Of a stretch of 64,000 nucleotides of DNA, positions 39,764-47,838 are shown one piece after another. The first letter of the stretch is position 1. Each line of letters begins with the position of its first letter. The translations under genes and the position numbers were made by a program. This DNA is from Aureimonas ureilytica (lineage in GTDB: Bacteria > Pseudomonadota > Alphaproteobacteria > Rhizobiales > Rhizobiaceae), in assembly GCF_001475935.1 (NCBI RefSeq), contig NZ_LDQA01000022.1, positions 177,042 through 241,041 of the forward strand, written 5' to 3'. The notes under the pieces were generated by a model, which was not told where the DNA came from, did not search any database, and saw nothing but the letters and a program-made list of their open reading frames with translations.

Positions 39764-42136
39764 ATGACCAGCCTGTCGAGTGGACTTCTATATCTCGTCC
39801 TCGCCTTGCCGTTCCTCGGCGCAGCCATAGCCCCTCTTTCCCTAATCGCCTTCGGACGGTTGGGCTCGCTCATCCTCGCCTGCTTTCCAGTCGCCGCGCT
39901 CGCCATCCTGTTCCAGCAGAGCGCGCAAGTTCAGGAGCGCGTGCCGATCCTGTTCGGCTTCGATTGGATTCCGAGCTTCGGGGTGCGCTTCGCCTTCCGG
40001 CTGGACGGATTGTCCTTCGGCTTCGCCTTCCTGATCCTGGCGATCGGGGCGCTCGTGGTGCTTTATTCCGGCGGCTACATGCCCAAGGGCTCAAAGCGCG
40101 GCCGGTTCTTCGCCTATATCCTGATGTTCATGGGCGCGATGCTGGGCCTCGTCCTGTCGGACGACCTCATCACGCTCTTCGTCTTCTGGGAGCTGACCTC
40201 GATCACATCCTTCCTCCTGATCGGGTTCAATTTCGAAAAGGAAGCGGCGCGGCGTGGCGCCATGCAGGCGCTGGTGATCACCGGCGGCGGCGGGTTGGCG
40301 CTCCTGGCCGGCCTGCTGCTGATCCGTGAATCGACCGGGCTGACCAGCCTGACCGCACTTCTGGAGCAGCCGGACGCCGTGAAGGCGCTGTCGATCTACG
40401 GCCCGGCGCTCGTCCTGATTTTGCTGGGTGCCTTCACCAAGTCGGCGCAGATGCCCTTCCATGTCTGGCTGCCCAACGCCATGGAAGCGCCGACGCCGGT
40501 CTCGTCCTATCTCCATTCCGCGACCATGGTGAAGGCCGGCATCTATCTCCTGATGCGTCTGTTTCCCGTTATGGGTGGCACCCCTGCCTGGGAAACCATC
40601 CTGCCGATCTTCGGCGGGGTGACGCTGGTCGTAGCCGCGCTGCTGGCCATCCGGCAGAGCGACATCAAGCTCATGCTCGCCTATACAACGGTGGCCTCGC
40701 TCGGCCTTCTCGTCATGCTCATCGGCATCGGCTCGGAACTCGCGATCGAAGCGGCCGTCCTTTATCTCTTCGCCCATTCGCTGGCCAAAGCCTGCCTCTT
40801 CATGGTCGCGGGGTCGATCGACCATAGTGCCGGCACGCGCGATATCCGCGCGCTCGGCGGTCTGGCGCGCAAGATGCCGATGACCTTCGCCGCTGCCATT
40901 CTGGGCGCTGCGGCCATGGGCGGCCTGCCGCCGCTTTTCGGCTTCCTCGCCAAGGAAGAAGTCTATGCAGCCACCGCGACGGCCGATCTCACGGGTGTAT
41001 TGACGACTGCCGCAGCCGTTGCCGGAAACGCTCTGATGTTTGCCGTCGCGCTCATCGTCGCGATCAAGCCCTTCGCCGGAACCATGCCGAGCGGGCTGCG
41101 CAAAGCGCATGAATCCACGCCCCTCATCTGGTTCGGGCCGGTCGTGCTCGGTATCGTCGGCTTGCTGGCGGCAATTTTCTCGCAGACCACACACCAGTTC
41201 ATTTCCAACCCGATGTCGCCGCCCGCCCTCGACGGCGCGGTCGCGGTCGACATCGCGCTCGGCTTTCACTGGGGGCCGGCGCTGATCCTGTCCATCATCA
41301 CGGTGGTCGTCGGCATCGCCCTGTTCTGGCGCGCCACGCGGATGCGCTCGCTCGTCGCCGATCTTCTCAGCCGCATCGGCTGGGGGCCGGACAAGGGCTT
41401 CGACCAGCTCATGCGCGCCCTCGTCATCGGCGCGTTCCATGTCACCACCAAGCTCCAGCCCGGCCGGCTCGATGTCTATATGAAGGTGACCTTCGCGGTG
41501 ATCGTCGCGACCCTTTGGGCGACGATGCTTGCCACCTCGTCGCTGCCTGCCTGGCCGGCGATGCCCGACCTTTACTTCTACGAATGGGGCGTGATCGCGC
41601 TGGTGGTGCTCGGCGCCGTGGTCGTCGTGCTCGCCAACAATCGCCTCACCGCCATCGTCTCACTCGGCATTCAGGGCTTGGCCGTCGCGCTTCTCTTCAT
41701 GCTGCTTGGCGCGCCCGATCTGTCCTTCACGCAGTTTATGGTGGAGATCCTGTCGGTCGCCATCCTCGCGCTTGTGATGACGCGGCTGCGTCTCATGCCG
41801 GCGGATCGTCGACCCTGGCGCGACGTCGTTCCCGAACTGGTCCTGTCGATCGCGGGCGGTGTCGGCTTCGCGCTTTTCCTGCTGCACATCACGCAGCGCC
41901 CCTTCGACGCGTCGGTCAGCGAGTTCTTCACGCGCTACAGCTACGTGATCGCCCATGGCCGCAACATCGTGAACGTCATTCTCGTGGATTTCCGCGGTGT
42001 CGACACGATGGGCGAAATCGCCGTGGTGCTGACCACAGGCGCCGCCATCCTGGCGCTGGTGCGCATTCGCGTGGTGAAGAGTGACCCGCGCTATTCGCGC
42101 CGCCGCCGCCGCAAGGCAGGGGAGTTGCAGTCATGA
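39764..42136 (+). CDS. mrpA: Mrp cation/proton antiporter subunit A
   Basis: A 790-residue membrane protein of the Mrp (Pha/Mnh) antiporter, related to complex I subunit NuoL. About 20 helices are expected; the proton-pathway core is present around [31 protein letters not shown], with conserved Glu and Lys, and [12 protein letters not shown]. The C-terminal segment [27 protein letters not shown] is the MbhE/MrpA tail. Unlike many rhizobial PhaA proteins it is not fused with subunit B, which follows with a 4-base overlap. The complex exchanges Na+ or K+ for protons across the inner membrane. Confidence 0.96.
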   Translation: MTSLSSGLLYLVLALPFLGAAIAPLSLIAFGRLGSLILACFPVAALAILFQQSAQVQERVPILFGFDWIPSFGVRFAFRLDGLSFGFAFLILAIGALVVLYSGGYMPKGSKRGRFFAYILMFMGAMLGLVLSDDLITLFVFWELTSITSFLLIGFNFEKEAARRGAMQALVITGGGGLALLAGLLLIRESTGLTSLTALLEQPDAVKALSIYGPALVLILLGAFTKSAQMPFHVWLPNAMEAPTPVSSYLHSATMVKAGIYLLMRLFPVMGGTPAWETILPIFGGVTLVVAALLAIRQSDIKLMLAYTTVASLGLLVMLIGIGSELAIEAAVLYLFAHSLAKACLFMVAGSIDHSAGTRDIRALGGLARKMPMTFAAAILGAAAMGGLPPLFGFLAKEEVYAATATADLTGVLTTAAAVAGNALMFAVALIVAIKPFAGTMPSGLRKAHESTPLIWFGPVVLGIVGLLAAIFSQTTHQFISNPMSPPALDGAVAVDIALGFHWGPALILSIITVVVGIALFWRATRMRSLVADLLSRIGWGPDKGFDQLMRALVIGAFHVTTKLQPGRLDVYMKVTFAVIVATLWATMLATSSLPAWPAMPDLYFYEWGVIALVVLGAVVVVLANNRLTAIVSLGIQGLAVALLFMLLGAPDLSFTQFMVEILSVAILALVMTRLRLMPADRRPWRDVVPELVLSIAGGVGFALFLLHITQRPFDASVSEFFTRYSYVIAHGRNIVNVILVDFRGVDTMGEIAVVLTTGAAILALVRIRVVKSDPRYSRRRRRKAGELQS

Positions 42137-42552
42137 GAACCCTGATCTTCCGCGTCACCGCGCCTTATCTGACCGCGCTCATGCTGCTCTTCTCGCTCTT
42201 CGTACTCCTGCGCGGGCATAACGAGCCGGGCGGAGGCTTCATCGGCGGGCTCATCGCCTCGTCCGCCATCGCGGTCTACGGCATGGCCTGCGGCGTGGAC
42301 GCGGTGCGCCGCGCGCTGCATTTCCATCCCATCGCCTATGCCGCTTTCGGGCTGATCACGGCCGTACTGGCGGGCTTCCTGCCGGCCTTTGGGCGTGGGC
42401 AGTTCATGACCGGGCTTTGGGCCTTCGTCGATATCGCGGGAAGCGAGGTCGCTCTATCCACCACGCTTCTCTTCGATGTCGGGGTGTTTCTGGTGATCGT
42501 CGGCGCGATCAGCTCGATCGCGCTGTCCCTCGAAGAACGCTATTCGGGCTGA
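42133..42552 (+). CDS. mrpB: Mrp cation/proton antiporter subunit B
   Basis: A 139-residue protein with four predicted helices and the conserved [16 protein letters not shown] segment of the family. It overlaps mrpA by four bases (ATGA). Confidence 0.95.
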   Translation: MRTLIFRVTAPYLTALMLLFSLFVLLRGHNEPGGGFIGGLIASSAIAVYGMACGVDAVRRALHFHPIAYAAFGLITAVLAGFLPAFGRGQFMTGLWAFVDIAGSEVALSTTLLFDVGVFLVIVGAISSIALSLEERYSG

Positions 42553-42562
42553 GGAGGCACGT

Positions 42563-42940
42563 TTGGAAGTCGCTCTGTCCGCCCTTGTCGGCGTCCTCTT
42601 CTCGATCTCGATCTACATGCTGCTGTCGACCTACATCATCCGCATGTTGCTCGGCGTGGTGCTGCTCGGAACCTCGGTCAACCTGTCCGTCTTCGTGGTC
42701 GGGCGTATCGGGCCGATCGCGCCGCCGCTGATCCCGAACCATCTGGACGTGCCGCCCCAGGCCATCGCCAACCCGCTGCCGCAGGCGCTGATCCTGACGG
42801 CGATCGTCATTTCCTTTTCCTTCTTCGTGTTTTTGCTTGTTTTGACCTATCGCGCCTATCAGGACCTCGAGACCGACGACACCAACGAAATGCGCGTCGC
42901 CGAACCCGAAAACGAGGGGCTCCCGCCCCTTGGCTATTGA
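42563..42940 (+). CDS. mrpC: Mrp cation/proton antiporter subunit C
   Basis: A 125-residue NuoK-like subunit with three helices. The start is a TTG at 42563 with GAGGAGG six bases upstream; the next ATG (42618) would remove the first helix. DPLPQALILTAIVI-type core is seen as NPLPQALILTAIVISFS. Confidence 0.94.
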   Translation: MEVALSALVGVLFSISIYMLLSTYIIRMLLGVVLLGTSVNLSVFVVGRIGPIAPPLIPNHLDVPPQAIANPLPQALILTAIVISFSFFVFLLVLTYRAYQDLETDDTNEMRVAEPENEGLPPLGY

Positions 42941-42949
42941 GGCGCGCTC

Positions 42950-44638
42950 ATGAACGAGACCCCGAACTATATCGCCGAGGCGATGGTCGTGGACGCTTTC
43001 CGGCCCGATCAATATCTCCTGATCCTCCCAGTTCTCATCTGCTTCGTGTTCGGAGCGGGGCTTTTGATGATGCGTCGGCGGATGGACCGCCATCCCGTCG
43101 TCGCCATCGCCGGCTTGGTTCTGCTGCTCGTCTGCGATCTTGCGCTGCTCGTGCGCATCGCGGAGGGCGGACCCATGTCCATGGCCATGGGCGGGTGGAA
43201 GCCACCCTTCGGCATTTCCTTCACGGCCGATCTCCTGAGCGCCCTGTTCCTGTCGGTGTCGGGGTTCGCTGGGCTCGCCTGCGGCATCTATGCCGGAGCC
43301 TCGATCGACTCCGAAGGGCGGCGCTACGGCTTCTATCCGTTCCTTTTCATGGTCATGGCCGGGGTGTCGGGCGCGTTTCTCACCGGCGACATCTTCAATC
43401 TCTATGTCTGGTTCGAGGTGATGCTGATCGGCTCGTTCGGATTGCTGATCCTTGGCTCCGAGCGCGAGCAGCTCGACGGCGCGACCAAATATTGCTTCCT
43501 CAACCTGATCGGCGCGACACTCTTTCTCCTGACCATCGGCTATCTCTACGGTGTCTTCGGCACGCTCAATATGGCCGACATCGCGGTGAAATCCGCCGCG
43601 CTGGAGGGCAACGGCGTTCTCCTCACCATTGCCTCGCTCTTCCTCGTGGCCTTCTCGATGAAGGCCGCGGCCTTTCCGCTGAACTTCTGGCTGCCCGCCT
43701 CCTACCATACGCCGCGCTTCGTCGTGTCGGCGCTCTTCGCCGGGCTTCTGACCAAGGTCGGCATCTACGCGCTGATCCGCGTCGTGCTCATGCTCTTTCC
43801 GCCGGAGCGCGGCGGGCTCGGCCTTGTCATGGCCTGGATGGCGGCGCTGACCATGCTGGTCGGCGCACTGGGCGCGCTGTCGCAGACCGATCTCCGTCGG
43901 ATGCTGAACTACGCCGTGATCGTCGGCATCGGGACGATCCTCGCCGGCCTCGCCATCCCGCCCGTTCTCGAAGCGCGCACCACCGCCATCACCACCGGCG
44001 CGGCGGGGGTGCTGCGCGAAGCCGCTGAGGGAGCGGGCTTCAACAATGGCATTTCCATCGATGGGCCGCTCGCGACGGGTCTGTCGGGCGCGATCTTCTA
44101 TGCGCTGCATTCGGTCGTGGTGATGACGGCGCTTTATCTCGCGGCGGGCGTCGCCGCCTTCCGCAATGGCTCGTCCTCGCTTTACGAAATGGGCGGGTTG
44201 TGGAAGCGACATCCGCTGTTTTCGGCGCTGTTCCTGATGCTGCTTCTGGGCGTCTCCGGTCTTCCGCCCTTCTCCGGCTTCTGGCCAAAAATGCTACTGG
44301 TGCGCGCGTCGATCGCGGCGGAGCTGCCTTGGCTGGCGGCGGCCGTTCTCGTTTCGGGCCTTCTTCTAACCATCGCTTGTATCCGTGTGTTCCTTCTGGC
44401 CTTCTGGCGTCCTTTGCCGGCGGGCGCGGATGTGGGCGAGAGCCATCCGGCCGAAGATATGTTCCGCGCCCCGCAGCCGGGCCGACCCATGGCGCTGATC
44501 CCTCTCGTGGCGCTCTGCCTGTTCGTGGTCTTCGTGGGCGTCTGGCCGGAGCCGCTGGCCGAGCTGACCTTCCAGGCCGCGCATGAAATCTTGAAGCCGA
44601 GCGCCTATCTCGCCGCCGTTCTGGGGGGGGCACCATGA
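42950..44638 (+). CDS. mrpD: Mrp cation/proton antiporter subunit D
   Basis: A 562-residue NuoN/NuoM-like subunit. The proton-pathway segments are FEVMLIGSFGLLIL and AAAFPLNFWLPASYHTPRFVVSALFAGLLTKVGIYALIRV. It is the second large antiporter-like subunit next to MrpA. The coding end overlaps mrpE. Confidence 0.95.
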   Translation: MNETPNYIAEAMVVDAFRPDQYLLILPVLICFVFGAGLLMMRRRMDRHPVVAIAGLVLLLVCDLALLVRIAEGGPMSMAMGGWKPPFGISFTADLLSALFLSVSGFAGLACGIYAGASIDSEGRRYGFYPFLFMVMAGVSGAFLTGDIFNLYVWFEVMLIGSFGLLILGSEREQLDGATKYCFLNLIGATLFLLTIGYLYGVFGTLNMADIAVKSAALEGNGVLLTIASLFLVAFSMKAAAFPLNFWLPASYHTPRFVVSALFAGLLTKVGIYALIRVVLMLFPPERGGLGLVMAWMAALTMLVGALGALSQTDLRRMLNYAVIVGIGTILAGLAIPPVLEARTTAITTGAAGVLREAAEGAGFNNGISIDGPLATGLSGAIFYALHSVVVMTALYLAAGVAAFRNGSSSLYEMGGLWKRHPLFSALFLMLLLGVSGLPPFSGFWPKMLLVRASIAAELPWLAAAVLVSGLLLTIACIRVFLLAFWRPLPAGADVGESHPAEDMFRAPQPGRPMALIPLVALCLFVVFVGVWPEPLAELTFQAAHEILKPSAYLAAVLGGAP

Positions 44639-45111
44639 TGAACCCCTTCGTCGCCAATCTTCTCCTGGCGCTGGTCTGGCTGGTCATCACTGGCGGCTTC
44701 AGCCTTGGCAATCTCCTGTTCGGCTTCCTGCTGGGGGCGGGGTCGCTCTTCTTGATCCGCGAGCAGATCGGGGCACAGGGCTATTTCCGGCGCGGCCGTA
44801 AGGTCCTCGCGCTGGTTCTGTTCCTGATCTACGATCTCGCGGTGTCGGCGTGGCGCGTGGCCAATGTCGTCCTGTCGCCCAAGCTCGACGTGCGGCCTGG
44901 CGTCTTTCTCTATCGGCACAAAGTGGAGACCGACTTCGAGATCGCGCTGCTGGCCAATCTCGTGGGCCTGACACCCGGCACGTTGATCTTCGATCTGTCG
45001 GAGGATGAAACGACGCTCTTCGTCCATGCGCTGGATTGCTCCGATCCCGATGCGCGCCGCCGCGAGATCGAGGAAGGATTCGAGCGCCGGATTCTGGAGG
45101 CGTTCCGATGA
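44635..45111 (+). CDS. mrpE: Mrp cation/proton antiporter subunit E
   Basis: A 158-residue subunit with two N-terminal helices and a cytosolic domain containing SPKLDVRPGVFLYRHKVETD and TLIFDLSEDETTLFVHALDC, both typical. It overlaps mrpD and mrpF by four bases each. Confidence 0.94.
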   Translation: MMNPFVANLLLALVWLVITGGFSLGNLLFGFLLGAGSLFLIREQIGAQGYFRRGRKVLALVLFLIYDLAVSAWRVANVVLSPKLDVRPGVFLYRHKVETDFEIALLANLVGLTPGTLIFDLSEDETTLFVHALDCSDPDARRREIEEGFERRILEAFR

Positions 45112-45476
45112 GTTTCGCCCAATTCTCCGAACGGTTCCTGGACATTGCGCTCACCCTCTCGCTGGTTTTCCTGTGCATCTCGTTTCTCTGCACGGTGATT
45201 CGCATCTGGAAGGGGCCGACCCTGCCGGACCGTGTGCTGGGGCTCGACGTTCTCACCAGCTCGTCCATCGGCTTCATCGCGGTCATCGGCATCGACACAG
45301 GCTTTACGCTCTATGTCGATATCGCCATCGCGCTCGGCCTCGTCGGCTTCCTCGCGACCATATCCTTTGCACGCTTCATCATGGCGCGCGGCGACACCGA
45401 ACGCTCGCCCGTCGCCTCGGTCACGGAGCCCGAAGCCGACAGCAAAATTCTGGGCGAGGGGGACAGCGTGCCATGA
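45108..45476 (+). CDS. mrpF: Mrp cation/proton antiporter subunit F
   Basis: A 122-residue subunit with three helices and the family segment RIWKGPTLPDRVLGLDVLTS. The start at 45108 overlaps the mrpE stop (ATGA). A hydrophilic tail of about 30 residues follows the last helix. Confidence 0.94.
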   Translation: MSFAQFSERFLDIALTLSLVFLCISFLCTVIRIWKGPTLPDRVLGLDVLTSSSIGFIAVIGIDTGFTLYVDIAIALGLVGFLATISFARFIMARGDTERSPVASVTEPEADSKILGEGDSVP

Positions 45477-45889
45477 TGGCGTCCATCGGAAACATTCTTG
45501 CCGGGATTTTCGTGGTTATGGGCGCGATGTTCGCGTTGGTCGCGTCCATCGGCATTCTGCGCCTGCCCGACTTCTACACCCGTATCCATGCCGCCTCGAA
45601 GGCGGGAACGGTCGGCTCCGTGCTGGCTCTGGTCGCGCTCGCCATCGTGTCCGTGCAGACGGCCGAGGTTCTGCGCGCCATCGCGGCTATCGTCTTCTTC
45701 TTTCTGACGGCGCCGATCTCGGCGCATCTTCTGGGGAAGGCCGCCTATTCGGCGGGCTATCGCATGTGGTCCGGGTCGGTGTTGGACGAGATGGAAGAGG
45801 ATTTGGCCAGCCCGCCCACCGCCCATGCGCGCGATCAAGAAGGCGCGACCTGGACCGACGAGCCCGGAGGCGGAACCCATCGGTCATAG
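45473..45889 (+). CDS. mrpG: Mrp cation/proton antiporter subunit G
   Basis: A 138-residue subunit with three helices. GILRLPDFYTRIHAASKAGTVG is the hallmark of MrpG/MnhG. The start overlaps mrpF by four bases; the last 40 residues are an acidic tail. It closes the complete seven-gene operon. A weak GGCTCT/AGAGCC hairpin lies 20 bases downstream without a T-run. Confidence 0.94.
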   Translation: MMASIGNILAGIFVVMGAMFALVASIGILRLPDFYTRIHAASKAGTVGSVLALVALAIVSVQTAEVLRAIAAIVFFFLTAPISAHLLGKAAYSAGYRMWSGSVLDEMEEDLASPPTAHARDQEGATWTDEPGGGTHRS

Positions 45890-45983
45890 GGTGCCCGATG
45901 TTTTTTGCGCAGTGGCTCTGAGATTTCGAGAGCCGGGCGCGTGCTATGGCTGACGGCGCATGTCCTCTCCTGAAAGTCGCAGC

Positions 45984-46355
45984 ATGACCCGTCTGAGCCA
46001 TCGTATCGCTGTCGTCTTCGCCGGCCTGTTCGGCGCAGCGGGAACAGGGGGCGCGGCCTATGCCGCGCATGGCGGTGGGGATGCCAGTCTTGCCGCCATC
46101 GCGGCGGCTATCGCGTTCGTTCATGCGCCGGCGCTGCTGGCGCTCGGCCTCGGTGGCGATAGGCTGCGCGGGGCCGCTTGGCCGATCTTCGGTATGGTCC
46201 TCGGGGTCATCCTGTTTTCGGGCGATCTCGCCATGCGCCTCGCGACGGGTGATCGCCTGTTTTTCAACGCGGCCCCAACGGGAGGTTCGATCCTAATCCT
46301 CTCTTGGCTGCTGGTCGGCGTGCTGTCGCTGCGCGGGATGCGCTCTCCGACTTGA
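45984..46355 (+). CDS. DUF423 membrane protein (YgdD-like)
   Basis: A 123-residue membrane protein with four helices. FGAAGTGGAAYAAHG and the later ILFSGDLAMRLATGD then APTGGSILILSWLLV match the YgdD/DUF423 family, whose function is unknown. The ATG at 45984 aligns with E. coli YgdD; an ATG at 45960 is in frame and adds eight residues. It follows the mrp operon after about 95 bases and may be partly co-transcribed. Confidence 0.82.
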   Translation: MTRLSHRIAVVFAGLFGAAGTGGAAYAAHGGGDASLAAIAAAIAFVHAPALLALGLGGDRLRGAAWPIFGMVLGVILFSGDLAMRLATGDRLFFNAAPTGGSILILSWLLVGVLSLRGMRSPT

Positions 46356-46376
46356 ATTACCGGCCTGCCATGTGAA

Positions 46377-46402
46377 AAGACCCCGCTGTGGGCGGGGTCT
46401 TG
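46377..46402. terminator. Bidirectional terminator between DUF423 gene and acvB
   Basis: AAGACCCCGC and GCGGGGTCTT form a perfect 10-base stem with a 5-base loop, flanked by GAAAAG on the left, which gives CTTTTC on the minus strand. It lies at the convergent end of both genes. Confidence 0.8.
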
Positions 46403-46407
46403 AGAGA

Positions 46408-47838
46408 TCAGGGCTTGGGCGCCGCGTCCGTTTCGGGTTCGGGCTGCGGCGTGGGGATCGCCGCCTGCGGCCCATGCTGGATCGCCTGGAGCAGGCGCTC
46501 CGCCAGCATCTCGTAATCCCCGTCGAAATGGTGGCCACCCTCGATCGCCACCTTGGCGGCACTCGCCAGCGCGGGCGCGAGGCAGGCCGTATCGGCTTCG
46601 TCCTCGGTGCCGTAGATGCAGAGGATCTTGGAGATCGGAACCGCTTCCAGAGCCTTCACCACGTCCTGATCGCCCGTCGCCATGCCGAGCCAGCCGCCGA
46701 CCGAAATCTGGAAGCCGGTGTGCTGCGACGGGGCGAGCAGGCCGAGAAGGTCGATCCGGTCGGCCCAGATTTGCGGCAATTTCGGATAGGCGAAGGGGAG
46801 GGTGTCCGCCCCGAAGGAATAGCCCAGAAGCGCGACCGGCACGCCGGCCTTCGGATTGGCCTTGCCGAGAATGGTCTCGATATCGGTCGCCATCTGCTCC
46901 GGTGTCTTCTCCGACCAGAAATAGCGCAGCGCATCGACGCCGATCACTTCGACACCGTGCTCGGTCAGCCAATCGCCGATCGTCTTGTCGAGGTCACGCC
47001 AGCCGCCATCGCCCGAAACGAAAAGCGCGATGGCTGTGGGCTCGCCTGCCGGCTTGGAGATGATGATGGGGAGGGCGGAATTGTCGGCCTGGGAAATGTT
47101 CACCGCAGCCTGCGCCACGGCGTCCATGGCCAAAGCCGGGTCCTTGGCGACGATGTTCGCCGCCCGGTAAGGGGCACTGGGTGACAAGTCGGAGGAGTGG
47201 CCGTCCGGCGAAATGAACACGAAGGGTTGGATGAGATCGGCGTCACGATCATAGGCGTAGCCGCCCTTGCCGACCGAAGTGGGGATCGCGCCCTTGCAAA
47301 TCGGCAGTTTGGAGCGCGCGGAGGGGGCGGCATCCAGCGCGACGCCGCCAGCCATGGTCGCCGGGGGCGTGTCGGCGACGGCCGCATAGGCGAGCGTGCC
47401 GCCGACGCCGCGTCCAATCACGACGGGGTGGAAGTAGGTCTGGAGATCGAGCGCGCGCAGGGCTTCCTTCGCGATGCCCTCGATGTCCGAGCCGAGATAA
47501 ATGCAGTCGTCGCCTTTATCGATCTGCGCTTCGAGCCCCGCGCGCCAGCGCGTGATGTCGACAGGCAGCACGATCTCGCCCTTGTTCACCAGCCGCGCGG
47601 TGAGGTCCCGGTCCTCGCGCGTCAGCCCGCCTTCATCCGACAGGAGAATGGAAAGGCCCACAGGCTCGCCTTCGGGCTGGAAGACATCGACATTGTCCAT
47701 ATTCCCGTAGGAGACGATCGCGGCGGGAAGGGCCGCCGCGTTGGTGCTCTTCACACGGGGAATGAGGATCGACGCTGCCACGCCGCCGATGAGGACGGGC
47801 GCGAGGAAAGCGGCAAGAAGAAGGGGGGCTCGCTTCAT
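46408..47838 (-). CDS. acvB: AcvB/VirJ-family protein, periplasmic lysyl-phosphatidylglycerol hydrolase
   Basis: A 476-residue exported alpha/beta hydrolase. A hydrophobic N-terminal segment (LLLAAFLAPVLIGGVAASILI) leads into a first domain (about 35-250) and a second catalytic VirJ-like domain, with ALFVSGDGGWRDLDK, the nucleophile in LLGYSFGADTLPF, the acid near IYGTEDEAD and the histidine in EGGHHFDGDYEML. In Agrobacterium and Rhizobium AcvB/AtvA hydrolyses lysyl-phosphatidylglycerol and supports acid tolerance or virulence. It overlaps the end of mprF by four bases, so synthesis and breakdown of the same lipid are in one operon. A Pro/Glu-rich tail ends the protein. Confidence 0.9.
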   Translation of the reverse strand: MKRAPLLLAAFLAPVLIGGVAASILIPRVKSTNAAALPAAIVSYGNMDNVDVFQPEGEPVGLSILLSDEGGLTREDRDLTARLVNKGEIVLPVDITRWRAGLEAQIDKGDDCIYLGSDIEGIAKEALRALDLQTYFHPVVIGRGVGGTLAYAAVADTPPATMAGGVALDAAPSARSKLPICKGAIPTSVGKGGYAYDRDADLIQPFVFISPDGHSSDLSPSAPYRAANIVAKDPALAMDAVAQAAVNISQADNSALPIIISKPAGEPTAIALFVSGDGGWRDLDKTIGDWLTEHGVEVIGVDALRYFWSEKTPEQMATDIETILGKANPKAGVPVALLGYSFGADTLPFAYPKLPQIWADRIDLLGLLAPSQHTGFQISVGGWLGMATGDQDVVKALEAVPISKILCIYGTEDEADTACLAPALASAAKVAIEGGHHFDGDYEMLAERLLQAIQHGPQAAIPTPQPEPETDAAPKP